Source: Streptomyces sp. CC0208
Lineage (GTDB): Bacteria; Actinomycetota; Actinomycetes; Streptomycetales; Streptomycetaceae
Length of the DNA: 64,000 nucleotides
Direction: 5' to 3'
NCBI RefSeq assembly: GCF_003443735.1
Contig: NZ_CP031969.1
Location: 5,704,001-5,768,000, forward strand
Below, piece after piece: positions 43,690-51,840 of the stretch (within the stretch, counting starts at the first letter, position 1; each line of letters starts with the position of its first letter). The position numbers were made by a program, and so were the translations under genes. The notes under the pieces were generated by a model. The model made no database searches. It was not told where the DNA came from and was given only the letters and a program-made list of their open reading frames with translations.

Positions 43690-45053
43690 CGGGTTCCGGC
43701 CTCCTCGGCCTCGTCGGCGGCACCGGCCCGCGCCGTCACGGAACCGGCCCCGGCCCGCACCGGCACGGCACCGCTGCCGACCAGCGCCCACCACGCCACC
43801 ACCCCGAAGCACACCGCGGTCAGCACCGTTGAGGGGCCGCCGATGTCCGCGTACGCGAAGTCCGTCAGCTGCCACACCAGCAGCCCGCAGCCGACGAGCG
43901 CGCAGTCGAGCCCCCGCCCGGACCCGCGCGCCCGCACCAGCCCCCGCAGTCCGCACACCAGCAGCGCCAGCCAGCTGCCCGCGAGGGCGAGCAGGCCGAC
44001 CAGGCCCTGTTCGGCGAGCACGAGGAGGTACATGTTGTGCGGGGACAGCAGCGGCTGCCGGCGGAAGGCCGCACCCGCGCCCTCCGTGTCACTGCCGGCG
44101 GACAGGGCCAGCGAGGCGTGCGCGTCCCGCTGTTCGGGGAAACCCTTCAACCCCACGCCCATCAGCGGCTGTTCGCGCCACATGCCGACGGCCGCCGCCC
44201 ACATCGTGTACCGGTCGGTCACGGACTGGTCGGGGGCGTCGGTGACCCGCGTGATGCTGCTGATCCGCTCCTGCAGCTGCGCCGAACCGACCCCGAACCC
44301 GCCCACCAGGATCACGCCGACGGCGGCCACCACGGCCCCCACCACCAGCGCCCGCCGCAGCCCGGCCAGCACCAGCTGCACCGAGCAGGTCACGGCTGTG
44401 GCGATCCACGCACCTCGGCTGAAGGACAACGCGAGCGGCAGCAGCAGCGCGAGCGCGCACCCGGCGGCGACCGCCCGCTGCCGTGCCGACGCCCGTCCGA
44501 GCGCCAGCCCGAGCGCGCAGACCAGCCCGAAGGAGACGATGGTCGCCATCCCCATCACGTCCGCCGGCCCGAAGGTGCCGACGGCCCGGATGTCCGCCCC
44601 CTGGTAGGAGGCGCCGGTCCCGGTCGCGTACTGGTGCACGCCGATCGCGCCCTGCCACCCGGCGAGAGCCACCAACGCCCAGGCCAGCAGCCGGAAGTCA
44701 CGCCGGTCCCGGACCAGCAGCAGCACGGCCGCCGGGACCACCACGAAGACCTGGAGGTAGCGGCCCATGCCGGTGAGCCCGGCCACCGGTGAGGACGCGC
44801 CCACCGCGGCGACGGCCAGAGCGGCCACCGGCAGGCCGAGCACGGCGGCCGCCGTCCGTGACAGGGGCCGCCGCCGCTCCCGCAGCAGACGGATCACGCA
44901 GTACAGCACCACCAGTCCGGAGACCGCGTCGGCCGGTCCCGCACCGCTCTCGGCGGTCGGCGACACCGGCAGCGCCAGCAGGGCGACCACGGCCACCACC
45001 GGCAGGACGGGAGAGAACTCCCGTACCCGCGGCAGGCTCAGGGCGAGACTCAT
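43686..45053 (-). CDS. O-antigen ligase/polymerase-like membrane protein (Wzy type)
   Basis: A 455-residue integral membrane protein with about ten to twelve helices. The large external loop near the end holds SPHNMYLLVLAEQG, the H-N-x-Y motif of the O-antigen ligase/Wzy family, and MGVGLKGFPEQRD just before. This enzyme polymerises or ligates lipid-linked repeat units on the outer face. The ATG at 45053 lies 6 bases after the initiating transferase gene; the stop overlaps the flippase start as ATGA. Confidence 0.87.
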   Translation of the reverse strand: MSLALSLPRVREFSPVLPVVAVVALLALPVSPTAESGAGPADAVSGLVVLYCVIRLLRERRRPLSRTAAAVLGLPVAALAVAAVGASSPVAGLTGMGRYLQVFVVVPAAVLLLVRDRRDFRLLAWALVALAGWQGAIGVHQYATGTGASYQGADIRAVGTFGPADVMGMATIVSFGLVCALGLALGRASARQRAVAAGCALALLLPLALSFSRGAWIATAVTCSVQLVLAGLRRALVVGAVVAAVGVILVGGFGVGSAQLQERISSITRVTDAPDQSVTDRYTMWAAAVGMWREQPLMGVGLKGFPEQRDAHASLALSAGSDTEGAGAAFRRQPLLSPHNMYLLVLAEQGLVGLLALAGSWLALLVCGLRGLVRARGSGRGLDCALVGCGLLVWQLTDFAYADIGGPSTVLTAVCFGVVAWWALVGSGAVPVRAGAGSVTARAGAADEAEEAGTR

Positions 45054-45059
45054 GCGCGC

Positions 45060-46484
45060 TCAGCTCCCCGTCGGACGCACGAGCGCGGCCGCGGTGCGCA
45101 GCAGGATGCAGAAGTCCTGCCACAGCGACCAGTTGTCGATGTACGCGTTGTCGAACCGGCAGCGGTCCTCGATCGAGGTGTCACCGCGCAGGCCGTTGAT
45201 CTGGGCGAGCCCGGTGATGCCGGTCCGCATCCGGTGACGGGCCGCGTAGCCGGGGTAGGTCTGGCTGAACTTCGCGACGAAGTACGGGCGTTCCGGCCGC
45301 GGACCGACCAGGCTCATGTCGCCCCGCAGGACGTTCCACAGCTGGAGCAGTTCGTCCAGCGAGGTGCGTCGTAGGAAGCGGCACAGCCACGGCATCTGGT
45401 GCTCGTTCGCCACGCTCCAGCGCGTCGCCGCCTCGTGCGCGTCCACCGGCCGGTGGGTGCGGAACTTCAGCAGCGTGAACGGCTTCCCGTCCTTGCCGAT
45501 CCGCTCCTGCCGGAACACCACGCCCGGCCCGCCGCTCAGCCGCAGCGCCACCGCGCACACCAGCAGCAGCGGACTGACCAGCAACAGCAGCGCCCCGGAC
45601 ACGGCCACGTCCAGCGCCCGCTTCCCGGCACTGCCGCGCCGCCGCGACCCGATCACCAGACGCCGGCAGGAGAACCCGGCGAGCTGCTCCCGCATCTCGT
45701 ACGACGGCGACTCCGCGTCGATCTCCCACACCGCGCAGCCCGACTCCGCGAGCGCCCGCAGCAGCGGCCCCTGCCGGGACCGTACGGACGGATGCACGGT
45801 CAGGACCTCCCGTACGCCGTTCTGGATGAGCGCCCGCTCGACCTCCTCGCCGGTCGTCAGCACGGGCAGCCCCTCACCGCCGTCGGGCTCCTCGGTCACG
45901 ATCCCCACCGGCCGTACCCCGCAGCCCGGATGGCGCAGTACGGCGGCGGCCACGCGCTGCGCGGTCGCCGCGGGGCCGATGACGAGGGCGGCGCGCGGAC
46001 GGACCAGCCGGGCCACGCGCTGTTGCCTGCGCACGAGGCCGCGGCCCACGCAGGCCGTCACCGACTGGAGCAGGAAGCCGACGAGCAGGGTGGTCGCCGG
46101 GAGCGCCCGGTCCGCGTCGTACGAGGCCGGCGCGGCGGCGACGAGCAGCCAGGCGACCGCGATCCTGGCGCAGACGGCGGGCAGTTCGTCGAGGACGCCG
46201 GCCACCTGACGGGGCGGATGCGGGCGCAGCAGCATCGACGCCGACACCAGCAGTGCCACGAGCAGCGGCCGCCACTGGGCGCCGCTGAACGCGAGCGTCC
46301 CCACGAGGCCGGCGACGAGGTCCGCGGTGAGCAGCGGGACCGGGGACGCGGGGCGGGCCGGGGGCCGGCGGGCGGGGAACCGGAATCCCGCTCCGGGGCC
46401 GCGCGGCGGCAGGATCGAGACGGCTGAGAATCCGAGGTCCCGGGCGTGTCCGCCGGGGGAGGGGACGGTGCTTTCCGCGGTCAC
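45060..46484 (-). CDS. Exopolysaccharide-initiating polyprenyl glycosylphosphotransferase
   Basis: A 474-residue protein of the WbaP/CpsE type that places the first sugar-phosphate on undecaprenyl phosphate. The N-terminal half has several helices and a CoA-binding-like region (VIGPAATAQRVAAAVLRHPG); the C-terminal third is the catalytic bacterial sugar transferase domain: KRALDVAVSGALLLLVSPLL, FRQERIGKDGKPFTLLKFRT, LRRTSLDELLQLWNVLRGDM and SLVGPRPERPYFV. GTG at 46484 overlaps the stop of the upstream glycosyltransferase. It defines the cluster as a lipid-linked exopolysaccharide pathway. Confidence 0.92.
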   Translation of the reverse strand: MTAESTVPSPGGHARDLGFSAVSILPPRGPGAGFRFPARRPPARPASPVPLLTADLVAGLVGTLAFSGAQWRPLLVALLVSASMLLRPHPPRQVAGVLDELPAVCARIAVAWLLVAAAPASYDADRALPATTLLVGFLLQSVTACVGRGLVRRQQRVARLVRPRAALVIGPAATAQRVAAAVLRHPGCGVRPVGIVTEEPDGGEGLPVLTTGEEVERALIQNGVREVLTVHPSVRSRQGPLLRALAESGCAVWEIDAESPSYEMREQLAGFSCRRLVIGSRRRGSAGKRALDVAVSGALLLLVSPLLLVCAVALRLSGGPGVVFRQERIGKDGKPFTLLKFRTHRPVDAHEAATRWSVANEHQMPWLCRFLRRTSLDELLQLWNVLRGDMSLVGPRPERPYFVAKFSQTYPGYAARHRMRTGITGLAQINGLRGDTSIEDRCRFDNAYIDNWSLWQDFCILLRTAAALVRPTGS

Positions 46485-47656
46485 GAGTGGATTGGCTCCC
46501 TGTACTCGGTGGGCGCGAGGCGCGCGGCGGGCTCGGCGTCGAGCAGGTCGCGGTACAGGCCCGCCACCGCCTCGGACGCGCGCCGCACGTCATGGGTGGA
46601 CAGGACGTGACGGCGCCCCTGGTGGCCGAGCGACTCGCGCAGCGGCGGGTCGAGCAGCAGTGCGGCGACGGCGTCGGCCAGAGCCGCCGGGTTCTGCGGG
46701 GGCACCAGGCAGCGCGACGCGAGCGCGGGCGGCAGGCTCTCCCGGGCGCCGTCCACGTCCGTCATCACCACGGGCCGCCCGCAGGCCATCGCCTCCAGCG
46801 GGGCGAGCGCCATGCCCTCCCAGCGCGACGGCAGGACGACCAGATCGGCGGCCCGGTACCAGGGCACGGCATCGGCGACGGCCCCCGCGAAGCGCACGGA
46901 CTCCGGGGCCCGTGCGCGCAGCACGTCTCGTTCCGGTCCGTCCCCCACCAGCACGAGCCGGGCGCCCGGCACCCGTCGCAGCACCGCGTCCCACGCCCGC
47001 AGCAGGACGTCCTGCCCCTTCTGCCGGCACAGCCGCCCCACGCACACCACGAGCGGCGCCGCCGGATCGACCCCGGGAAGAAGCCTTGCCCGTACGGTGT
47101 CCGCCGCGGCGGGACGGAAGCGGTCGGTGTCGATCCCGTTGGGGATCACGCTCCACCGTCCCGCGATCCCGGCCCGCAGCCCGGTCCGGCGCTCCGCCTC
47201 GCTGACGCACACGGTCCGCGCGGACCAGCGCGCTGCACGCCGTTCCCAGCCGAGCGCGAGGGCGGCGGTCACGCCGCCGACCGCCTCGAACGACCAGGCG
47301 TGCGGCTGGAACACGGTCGGGATCCGTCCCCGCACGGCGATCCGCCCGGCCAGTCCGGCCTTCGCGCTGTGCGCGTGCACCAGATCCGGCCGCACCTCCT
47401 CGATCACCCGGGCGAGCCGCCGTACCTCGCCGACGAGTGCGGGCCCCGGGGAGCGCGTCGCCTCCCACCGCCGTACATCCGCGCCCAGGTCCCGCAGGCC
47501 CGCGGTGAGGGGAGCCTCCGGGCAGGCGACCGTGACGTGCAGGCCGACGGCGACCTGGGCCCGCACCAGGTCCGTCACCACCCGGGCGACCCCGCCGTCC
47601 ACGGGTTGCGTGAGGTGCAGGACCCGCGGCCTGGGGTCGGTTGCTGACTGCTGCAT
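46481..47656 (-). CDS. Glycosyltransferase family 4 (first gene of EPS operon)
   Basis: A 391-residue GT-B glycosyltransferase. It starts MQQSATDPRPRVLHLTQPVDGG and has the nucleotide-sugar motifs VIPNGIDTDRF, GRLCRQKGQDVLLRAW and PSRWEGMALAPLEAMACGRP. An upstream open extension to 47866 overlaps the next gene on the same strand and is rejected; ATG at 47656 follows GAGGAAA. It is probably the second sugar transferase of the repeat unit. It lies 49 bases after the secreted protein at 47706, with which it may share a transcript. Confidence 0.9.
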   Translation of the reverse strand: MQQSATDPRPRVLHLTQPVDGGVARVVTDLVRAQVAVGLHVTVACPEAPLTAGLRDLGADVRRWEATRSPGPALVGEVRRLARVIEEVRPDLVHAHSAKAGLAGRIAVRGRIPTVFQPHAWSFEAVGGVTAALALGWERRAARWSARTVCVSEAERRTGLRAGIAGRWSVIPNGIDTDRFRPAAADTVRARLLPGVDPAAPLVVCVGRLCRQKGQDVLLRAWDAVLRRVPGARLVLVGDGPERDVLRARAPESVRFAGAVADAVPWYRAADLVVLPSRWEGMALAPLEAMACGRPVVMTDVDGARESLPPALASRCLVPPQNPAALADAVAALLLDPPLRESLGHQGRRHVLSTHDVRRASEAVAGLYRDLLDAEPAARLAPTEYREPIHS

Positions 47657-47705
47657 TGCGGGGTTTCCTCGCTCACGGACGGGCTCGGGACGGGCCGGAA
47701 CGCGC

Positions 47706-48815
47706 CTACTGCCGGGCATCGACGACGACGAAGAGCGCACCGGCCCACGCCGCGTCCCGGTGGGAAACGAGCCGGAAGGCCAGGTGGTCACCGCCGCGCC
47801 ACAGAGCGTTTCCGAGTTCGAACACGTCCGAGTCGTAACCGAGGGTGTGCGCGTAGGAGGGCACACGCTCCGGCGCGGACGCCCCCGCCTCGGAGATCGT
47901 CGAGTTCAGTACGTCGTCACGGGGGTCGGCGGGACCGGAGAGCACGGTGTTCGAACCGCGGCCGGCCGAAACGGTGAACGAATCACCCGTACGGCCGCGG
48001 TCGCCGTCGTACACGACGACCCCCACCCGGCCGGTGCCGTTCCTCGCCAGGCGCAGCCCGCCCACGCGGATCTCCTGGGCGGTGCGGGCGTTCAGGGCGT
48101 CGAAGCCGTCCCAGACGGCGAGGTGCCGCAGCGGCTGGTCCGGGTTCTCGTAGGCCACCATCAGCGTCCAGCCGCCCCACGCCCCGGCCGTCGACCTGCC
48201 CATCGCCACATTGACCTGCGCCACCGTGTACAGGCCCGAACCGCTGTCCCGGACCAGCTTCGTGACGTCCGCCGAGGCATGGAAGGCGTCCACGCCGTGC
48301 GTCACCCGGTGGCCCACCACGGTGTCCGCGAGCAGGGCCTTGTACTCGCCGCCCGGCTCGGCGATCAGCACCCGCCCGTTGTCCTTCGGCGGCTTCTGCT
48401 CGCCCACCCGCAGATTGCCGCCCCAGTACAGCCGCGCGTACGTCACCCGCGAGCCCTGGGGCAGCCGGACCTCGGCGCGGGAGGAGTTGTAGGTGTTGGG
48501 GTCGCGGTCCACGTCGACGTAGAACATGTCGAAGTCGCCGTTGACCCCCTTCCCGCCCGCGCGTACGGCCGGGCAGGCGGATGCGGCCCGCGGGCCGGAG
48601 GCACGGCAGCTGATGGACGTGTTGGCCGCGCGGACGATGCCGCCGTGCTGGGTCGCGCGGTACCGCTCCGTGAAGGGGAGCCGCTGCGCCTGCGCGGTCG
48701 GCGGGGCGGGCGGGGCGGGCGTCACCGCTTCGGCGCGGACCGGCGCGCACGGGGCCGCCAGGGAGAGCACGCCCGCCATCGCGCGGCGCAGCAGTGGACC
48801 CGGGGAATTACGCAT
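47706..48815 (-). CDS. Secreted beta-rich protein (N-terminal domain of DUF11-type surface proteins)
   Basis: A 369-residue exported protein. The signal peptide (LLRRAMAGVLSLAAPCAPVR-A) leads to an all-beta region with short blocks: MFYVDVDRDPNTYNSSRAEV, TYARLYWGGNLRVG, WTLMVAYENPDQPLRHLAVW, VVVYDGDRGRTGDSFTV. These blocks resemble, by memory, the N-terminal module of large actinobacterial surface proteins with DUF11 repeats, but here the repeats and any wall anchor are absent. It is divergent from a chaplin gene and precedes the EPS operon. It is probably released outside the cell; the function is unknown. Confidence 0.75.
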   Translation of the reverse strand: MRNSPGPLLRRAMAGVLSLAAPCAPVRAEAVTPAPPAPPTAQAQRLPFTERYRATQHGGIVRAANTSISCRASGPRAASACPAVRAGGKGVNGDFDMFYVDVDRDPNTYNSSRAEVRLPQGSRVTYARLYWGGNLRVGEQKPPKDNGRVLIAEPGGEYKALLADTVVGHRVTHGVDAFHASADVTKLVRDSGSGLYTVAQVNVAMGRSTAGAWGGWTLMVAYENPDQPLRHLAVWDGFDALNARTAQEIRVGGLRLARNGTGRVGVVVYDGDRGRTGDSFTVSAGRGSNTVLSGPADPRDDVLNSTISEAGASAPERVPSYAHTLGYDSDVFELGNALWRGGDHLAFRLVSHRDAAWAGALFVVVDARQ

Positions 48816-48985
48816 GACCGGCGGTGCCCTTTCGGGAAAGTACGGCGCCCCGTGCGTGCGACGTGCTGTCTGTGGGGGCGTCGGGAGGTCCGCAACTCTA
48901 GCCGCGATTCGGACTATTTCTGGCATATGCGTCAACTGTGTCGGAAACGCATGTCCGAGGTTTCCGTAGATCACCCCATTGGCGG

Positions 48986-49013
48986 CACAACCCGCGCGGG
49001 CGCCGCGCGTTGA
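48986..49013 (+). promoter_or_regulatory. BldN-like promoter of the chaplin at 49073
   Basis: CACAAC at 48986-48991, a 16-base spacer, then CGTTGA at 49008-49013. The downstream hexamer is a perfect match and the upstream one four of six to the remembered sigma-BldN consensus. Confidence 0.6.
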
Positions 49014-49052
49014 CACAACGCCGGGCATCCCGCCCGGGTGTGTTGTGTCAAC
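49009..49052 (+). promoter_or_regulatory. Inverted repeat overlapping the chaplin promoter
   Basis: GTTGACACAAC at 49009-49019 and its exact complement GTTGTGTCAAC at 49042-49052 flank an inner CCGGG/CCCGG hairpin. It starts inside the CGTTGA hexamer and ends 20 bases before the start codon, so it could be an operator or a leader structure. Confidence 0.7.
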
Positions 49053-49072
49053 CCCCCAAGGAGCAACTCTCC

Positions 49073-49312
49073 ATGTCGCGTATCGCGAAGGGCCTGGCCC
49101 TGACCTCCGTTGCCGCCGCGGCCGTCGCCGGTGGTGCGGGCATCGCCGCCGCCGACAGTGGCGCGCAGGCCGCCGCCGCCCACTCCCCGGGCGTGCTGTC
49201 GGGCAACGTCGTCCAGGTCCCGGTTCACGTTCCGGTCAACGTCTGCGGCAACACCGTCGACGTCATCGCCCTGCTGAACCCGGCGTTCGGCAACCAGTGC
49301 GTGAACGACTGA
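49073..49312 (+). CDS. chpF: Short chaplin
   Basis: A 79-residue secreted chaplin. The signal peptide (MSRIAKGLALTSVAAAAVAG) ends near IAA-ADS; the mature part is one chaplin domain with SPGVLSGNVVQVPVHVPVNV, CGNTVDVIALLNPAFGNQC and VND. Two cysteines are kept. ATG at 49073 has AAGGAG nine bases upstream; longer open frames upstream are not supported. It is preceded by the promoter and inverted repeat described above and followed by a terminator. The symbol chpF is inferred from its place between the EPS and melC genes. Confidence 0.93.
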   Translation: MSRIAKGLALTSVAAAAVAGGAGIAAADSGAQAAAAHSPGVLSGNVVQVPVHVPVNVCGNTVDVIALLNPAFGNQCVND

Positions 49313-49331
49313 CGTTCACACGTCACGCCTC

Positions 49332-49375
49332 GACCGGCCGCCCTCCCGTGTTCCTGCGTGGGAGAGCGGCCGGTC
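49332..49375 (+). terminator. Terminator of the short chaplin gene at 49073
   Basis: GACCGGCCGC and its complement GCGGCCGGTC flank a loop that itself pairs CCTCCC with GGGAGA. It begins 19 bases after the stop. Confidence 0.75.
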
Positions 49376-49478
49376 TGCGCTGCCCCGAACGGGGGACGCG
49401 GGGCGATCGACCGGTTGCGGGGCACGGGGCGTGAATTCACGGTGGGCACAGATCCGATGCTCGTCGAAAGGAACACCC

Positions 49479-49991
49479 ATGCGTGGTCTGCCCGCACGGC
49501 GTATCGCGTCCACCGCACTCTGCGCCGCCCTCCTGGTCGCCGTCGCAGGTCCGGCCGCCGTCGCGGGTCCGGCCCGGGAGCACACCCGTGCGGCGTCCCG
49601 TGTGCCCCTCCCCGACGCGGAGACGCTCCTCGCCCAGGTCAAGGGCCTGAGTGACCTCGGCGGCGTCCTCACGCCGGTCACCGACCTGCTGAACTCCGTG
49701 CTCAAGGCCGACAACGGCCAACTCCCCGCCGACGAGGCGACCAGGCTCGGCACCGCCGTGAAGGACGCCATCGCCAAGGTCACCCCTACAGCGCCGACGA
49801 CGCTGGCCGCGCCGCAGAAGGCGATCGACGAGCTGATCAAGGCGGTGACCTCGGGCGACGCCGCTCAGGTGGCCACGGCGGTCACCCACTCGGTGACGAG
49901 TCTCGTCAACACCGTCGCCGCGACGCTGCCGGGCGGCAAGCTGCCCGCACCGAGCCTGCCGAGCCTGCCGACGCCCGGCCTGTCGAGCTAG
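49479..49991 (+). CDS. Small secreted Ala/helix-rich protein
   Basis: A 170-residue exported protein that I do not recognise. A signal peptide (RIASTALCAALLVAVAGPAA) is followed by a helical middle (LLAQVKGLSDLGGVLTPVTD, LLNSVLKADNGQLPADEATR) and a Pro-rich tail (LPAPSLPSLPTPGLSS). There are no cysteines in the mature part. ATG at 49479 has GAAAGGA upstream. It lies between chaplin genes and the small protein at 50140, so a role at the hyphal surface is plausible but unproven. Confidence 0.82.
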   Translation: MRGLPARRIASTALCAALLVAVAGPAAVAGPAREHTRAASRVPLPDAETLLAQVKGLSDLGGVLTPVTDLLNSVLKADNGQLPADEATRLGTAVKDAIAKVTPTAPTTLAAPQKAIDELIKAVTSGDAAQVATAVTHSVTSLVNTVAATLPGGKLPAPSLPSLPTPGLSS

Positions 49992-50058
49992 GCCCGCCGC
50001 CTCTCGTACGCGCTGAACGGTCCAGTCGGCGGGATTTCATATGAGGACTCATAGGAGG

Positions 50059-50086
50059 AGTTTCCGCTCCGGTCGCAACTCGTTGG
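50059..50086 (+). promoter_or_regulatory. Weak BldN-like promoter candidate
   Basis: AGTTTC, a 16-base spacer and CGTTGG, 54 bases upstream of the small secreted protein gene. The second hexamer is one base off CGTTGA; the first matches poorly. Confidence 0.3.
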
Positions 50087-50139
50087 GCACGGCGTCAGAA
50101 TTCCCTCTGGCGACATGAGTTGCCGAAGAAAGGAACACG

Positions 50140-50421
50140 ATGAAGTCCCTGAAGGCCGCTGCTGTCGTTGCCGGTTCCCTGGTCCTCGCCGGTGCCGCAG
50201 CGCCCGCGTTCGCCTACAACAGCGCCGACCTCACGCCCACCAGCCTCAACGGCGCCGTGAACGCGCTCACCAGGGGTCCCATCGACGTGATGCCCCTGCA
50301 GCACCAGTCGAACGCGCTCGACACCGAGAACAAGGACTCCGTGCTCAACCCCGTGAAGGGTGCGACCCGGGACCTGAACAACGACGGCGGAATTGTCGGC
50401 GTTCTTCCCGTGGGCGGCTGA
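50140..50421 (+). CDS. Small secreted protein
   Basis: A 93-residue exported protein with a clear signal peptide (AAAVVAGSLVLAGAAAPAFA) and a mature sequence of about 67 residues without cysteines (YNSADLTPTSLNGAVNALTR, GPIDVMPLQHQSNALDTENK). It does not match a family I can name. ATG at 50140 has AAGAAAGGAACACG upstream. Two hairpins in a row follow the stop. Its place among chaplin genes and its small size suggest a surface protein of aerial hyphae; this is inference. Confidence 0.8.
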   Translation: MKSLKAAAVVAGSLVLAGAAAPAFAYNSADLTPTSLNGAVNALTRGPIDVMPLQHQSNALDTENKDSVLNPVKGATRDLNNDGGIVGVLPVGG

Positions 50422-50427
50422 ATCCGC

Positions 50428-50501
50428 TTTTCCCGGCACCGCAGCAATCCGGGAAAAGGGCCGATTCCGTGGTGGCGTCCAGGGCCACGGGATCGGCCCT
50501 T
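50428..50501 (+). terminator. Double terminator hairpin
   Basis: A TTTTCCCGG/CCGGGAAAA hairpin (50428-50457) is followed at once by a 17-base stem, AAGGGCCGATTCCGTGG with CCACGGGATCGGCCCTT (50456-50501, one G-T pair). Confidence 0.75.
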
Positions 50502-50606
50502 CGCTGTTCGAGTCCGTCCCTCGTTCGTGTGGACGGACGGCGGCCCGTCGCCCGCTCGGGTGAGAACGCGGCCGGCGGCCCTCCGGAGCGTCGCTATGGT
50601 CGCCCG

Positions 50607-51107
50607 GTGACCTCAACCTCCAGCGAAACCCGGCCCTTGCGCTCCGCCGACCTGGGCACCGTCGTCGTACTTCCCTGGAGCGGGGAGAACGCCGACGGCA
50701 TCGACATCCCCCACCTCCTGGTCTGCTCCGTCGGGAACGCCGAGGGCGGTCCGGAGGCGACGTCCGCCGCGGTCGAGCGGCTGCTGACGGACAACGGCCT
50801 GCCAGTCGGACGGGAGCTGGTCGACGGCATCGCCAGGCCCAGTCTCCCGGTCGGGCTGCTCGTCGTCGCGGGCCAGGCCGTCCTCACCATGCCGCGGCTC
50901 AACGTCCAGTGCACCGTGCCGCCGGAGTGGCTGGAGGCGGTCGAGGCGCGCGGGTTCGCCTACCTGATCTTCACCACCCGCGCCTGGACCGAGGCCGAGC
51001 CGGGCGAGTCCGTCGATCCGGAGGCGCTCGCCGAGTTCGTCAACGCCGACGAGACCCTGGACGCCGCCGCGCACATCGTGCTGCCGGCCCGCAGCCTGCG
51101 CGCCTGA
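50607..51107 (+). CDS. Streptomyces conserved protein (possibly DUF5949)
   Basis: A 166-residue cytoplasmic protein with no signal peptide. It has alternating strand-helix blocks: DLGTVVVLPWSGENADGIDI, LPVGLLVVAGQAVLTMPRLN, FAYLIFTTRAWTEAEPGESV. From memory it resembles the Streptomyces family DUF5949, but this was not checked. GTG at 50607 is the first start after a terminator, with no strong ribosome site. It ends 4 bases before the VKOR gene, so the two may be expressed together. The function is unknown. Confidence 0.7.
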   Translation: MTSTSSETRPLRSADLGTVVVLPWSGENADGIDIPHLLVCSVGNAEGGPEATSAAVERLLTDNGLPVGRELVDGIARPSLPVGLLVVAGQAVLTMPRLNVQCTVPPEWLEAVEARGFAYLIFTTRAWTEAEPGESVDPEALAEFVNADETLDAAAHIVLPARSLRA

Positions 51108-51111
51108 CGCC

Positions 51112-51717
51112 GTGGCCGGCCCGGGGCAGCACCCGCGAGCACCCGTGGGCGCGGGCCGTGCCTTCGCCCTGCTGCTGGTGATCACGGGGGCGGCCGGGCT
51201 GCTGGCCTCCTGGGTGATCACGCTCGACAAGTTGAAGCTGCTCGAGGACCCGGACTTCACCCCCGGGTGCAGCCTCAACCCGGTGGTGTCCTGCGGCAGC
51301 GTGATGGAGAGCGACCAGGCCTCGGCCTTCGGGTTCCCCAACCCGATGCTGGGCCTGGTCGCCTACGGCGTCGTGATCTGCGTCGGCGTGAGCCTGCTCG
51401 CGGGCGCCCGCCTGCCCCGCTGGTACTGGCTGCTCTTCGGCACCGGCTGCCTGTTCGGCGTCGGGTTCGTGTCGTGGCTGCAGTTCCAGTCGCTGTACCG
51501 GATCAACGCGCTGTGCCTGTGGTGCTGTCTGGCGTGGGCCGCCACGATCCTGCTGTTCTGGTACGTCGCCTCGCACGCCGTACGCCATCGGTTCCTGCCC
51601 GCGCCCGCCCCGCTCAGGACGTTCCTCGACGAGTTCACCTGGGTGCCCCCGGTGCTGCACATCGGGATCGTCGGCATGCTGGTCCTGACCCGCTGGTGGG
51701 ACTTCTGGACGAGCTGA
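51112..51717 (+). CDS. Vitamin K epoxide reductase family protein (VKOR)
   Basis: A 201-residue membrane protein with about four to five helices. VKOR proteins reoxidise DsbA-like thiol oxidases using quinones, driving disulfide bond formation outside the cell. The first loop has paired cysteines (PGCSLNPVVSCGSVM) and the helix 4 redox motif is CLWC in NALCLWCCLAWAATILL. GTG at 51112 starts right after the upstream gene. No DsbA partner is adjacent. The nearby chaplins carry a cysteine pair, so a link is possible. Confidence 0.9.
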   Translation: MAGPGQHPRAPVGAGRAFALLLVITGAAGLLASWVITLDKLKLLEDPDFTPGCSLNPVVSCGSVMESDQASAFGFPNPMLGLVAYGVVICVGVSLLAGARLPRWYWLLFGTGCLFGVGFVSWLQFQSLYRINALCLWCCLAWAATILLFWYVASHAVRHRFLPAPAPLRTFLDEFTWVPPVLHIGIVGMLVLTRWWDFWTS

Positions 51718-51840
51718 CCGGCGCTGTCGGTTCGTCGTACTACTGCGGCACCCGGGGGATTCTTGCGCTGGTGACCGCCCCAGGATCGTTACGCGATAAG
51801 GACGTTGAGCCCCCGAACCCTGAAAGGGACCGCACCTGTC

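Noticed and set aside
41434..44607. A 1057-codon open frame on the plus strand over the EPS operon
   Set aside because: It is antisense to the deacetylase, flippase and polymerase genes, with a Gly/Arg-rich nonsense product and no ribosome site.
51824..51829. CGTTGA-like hexamers upstream of the secreted protein at 51841
   Set aside because: A CGTTAC occurs only 10 bases before CGTTGA, and no good partner exists at 16 bases, so it is not counted as a BldN-type promoter.
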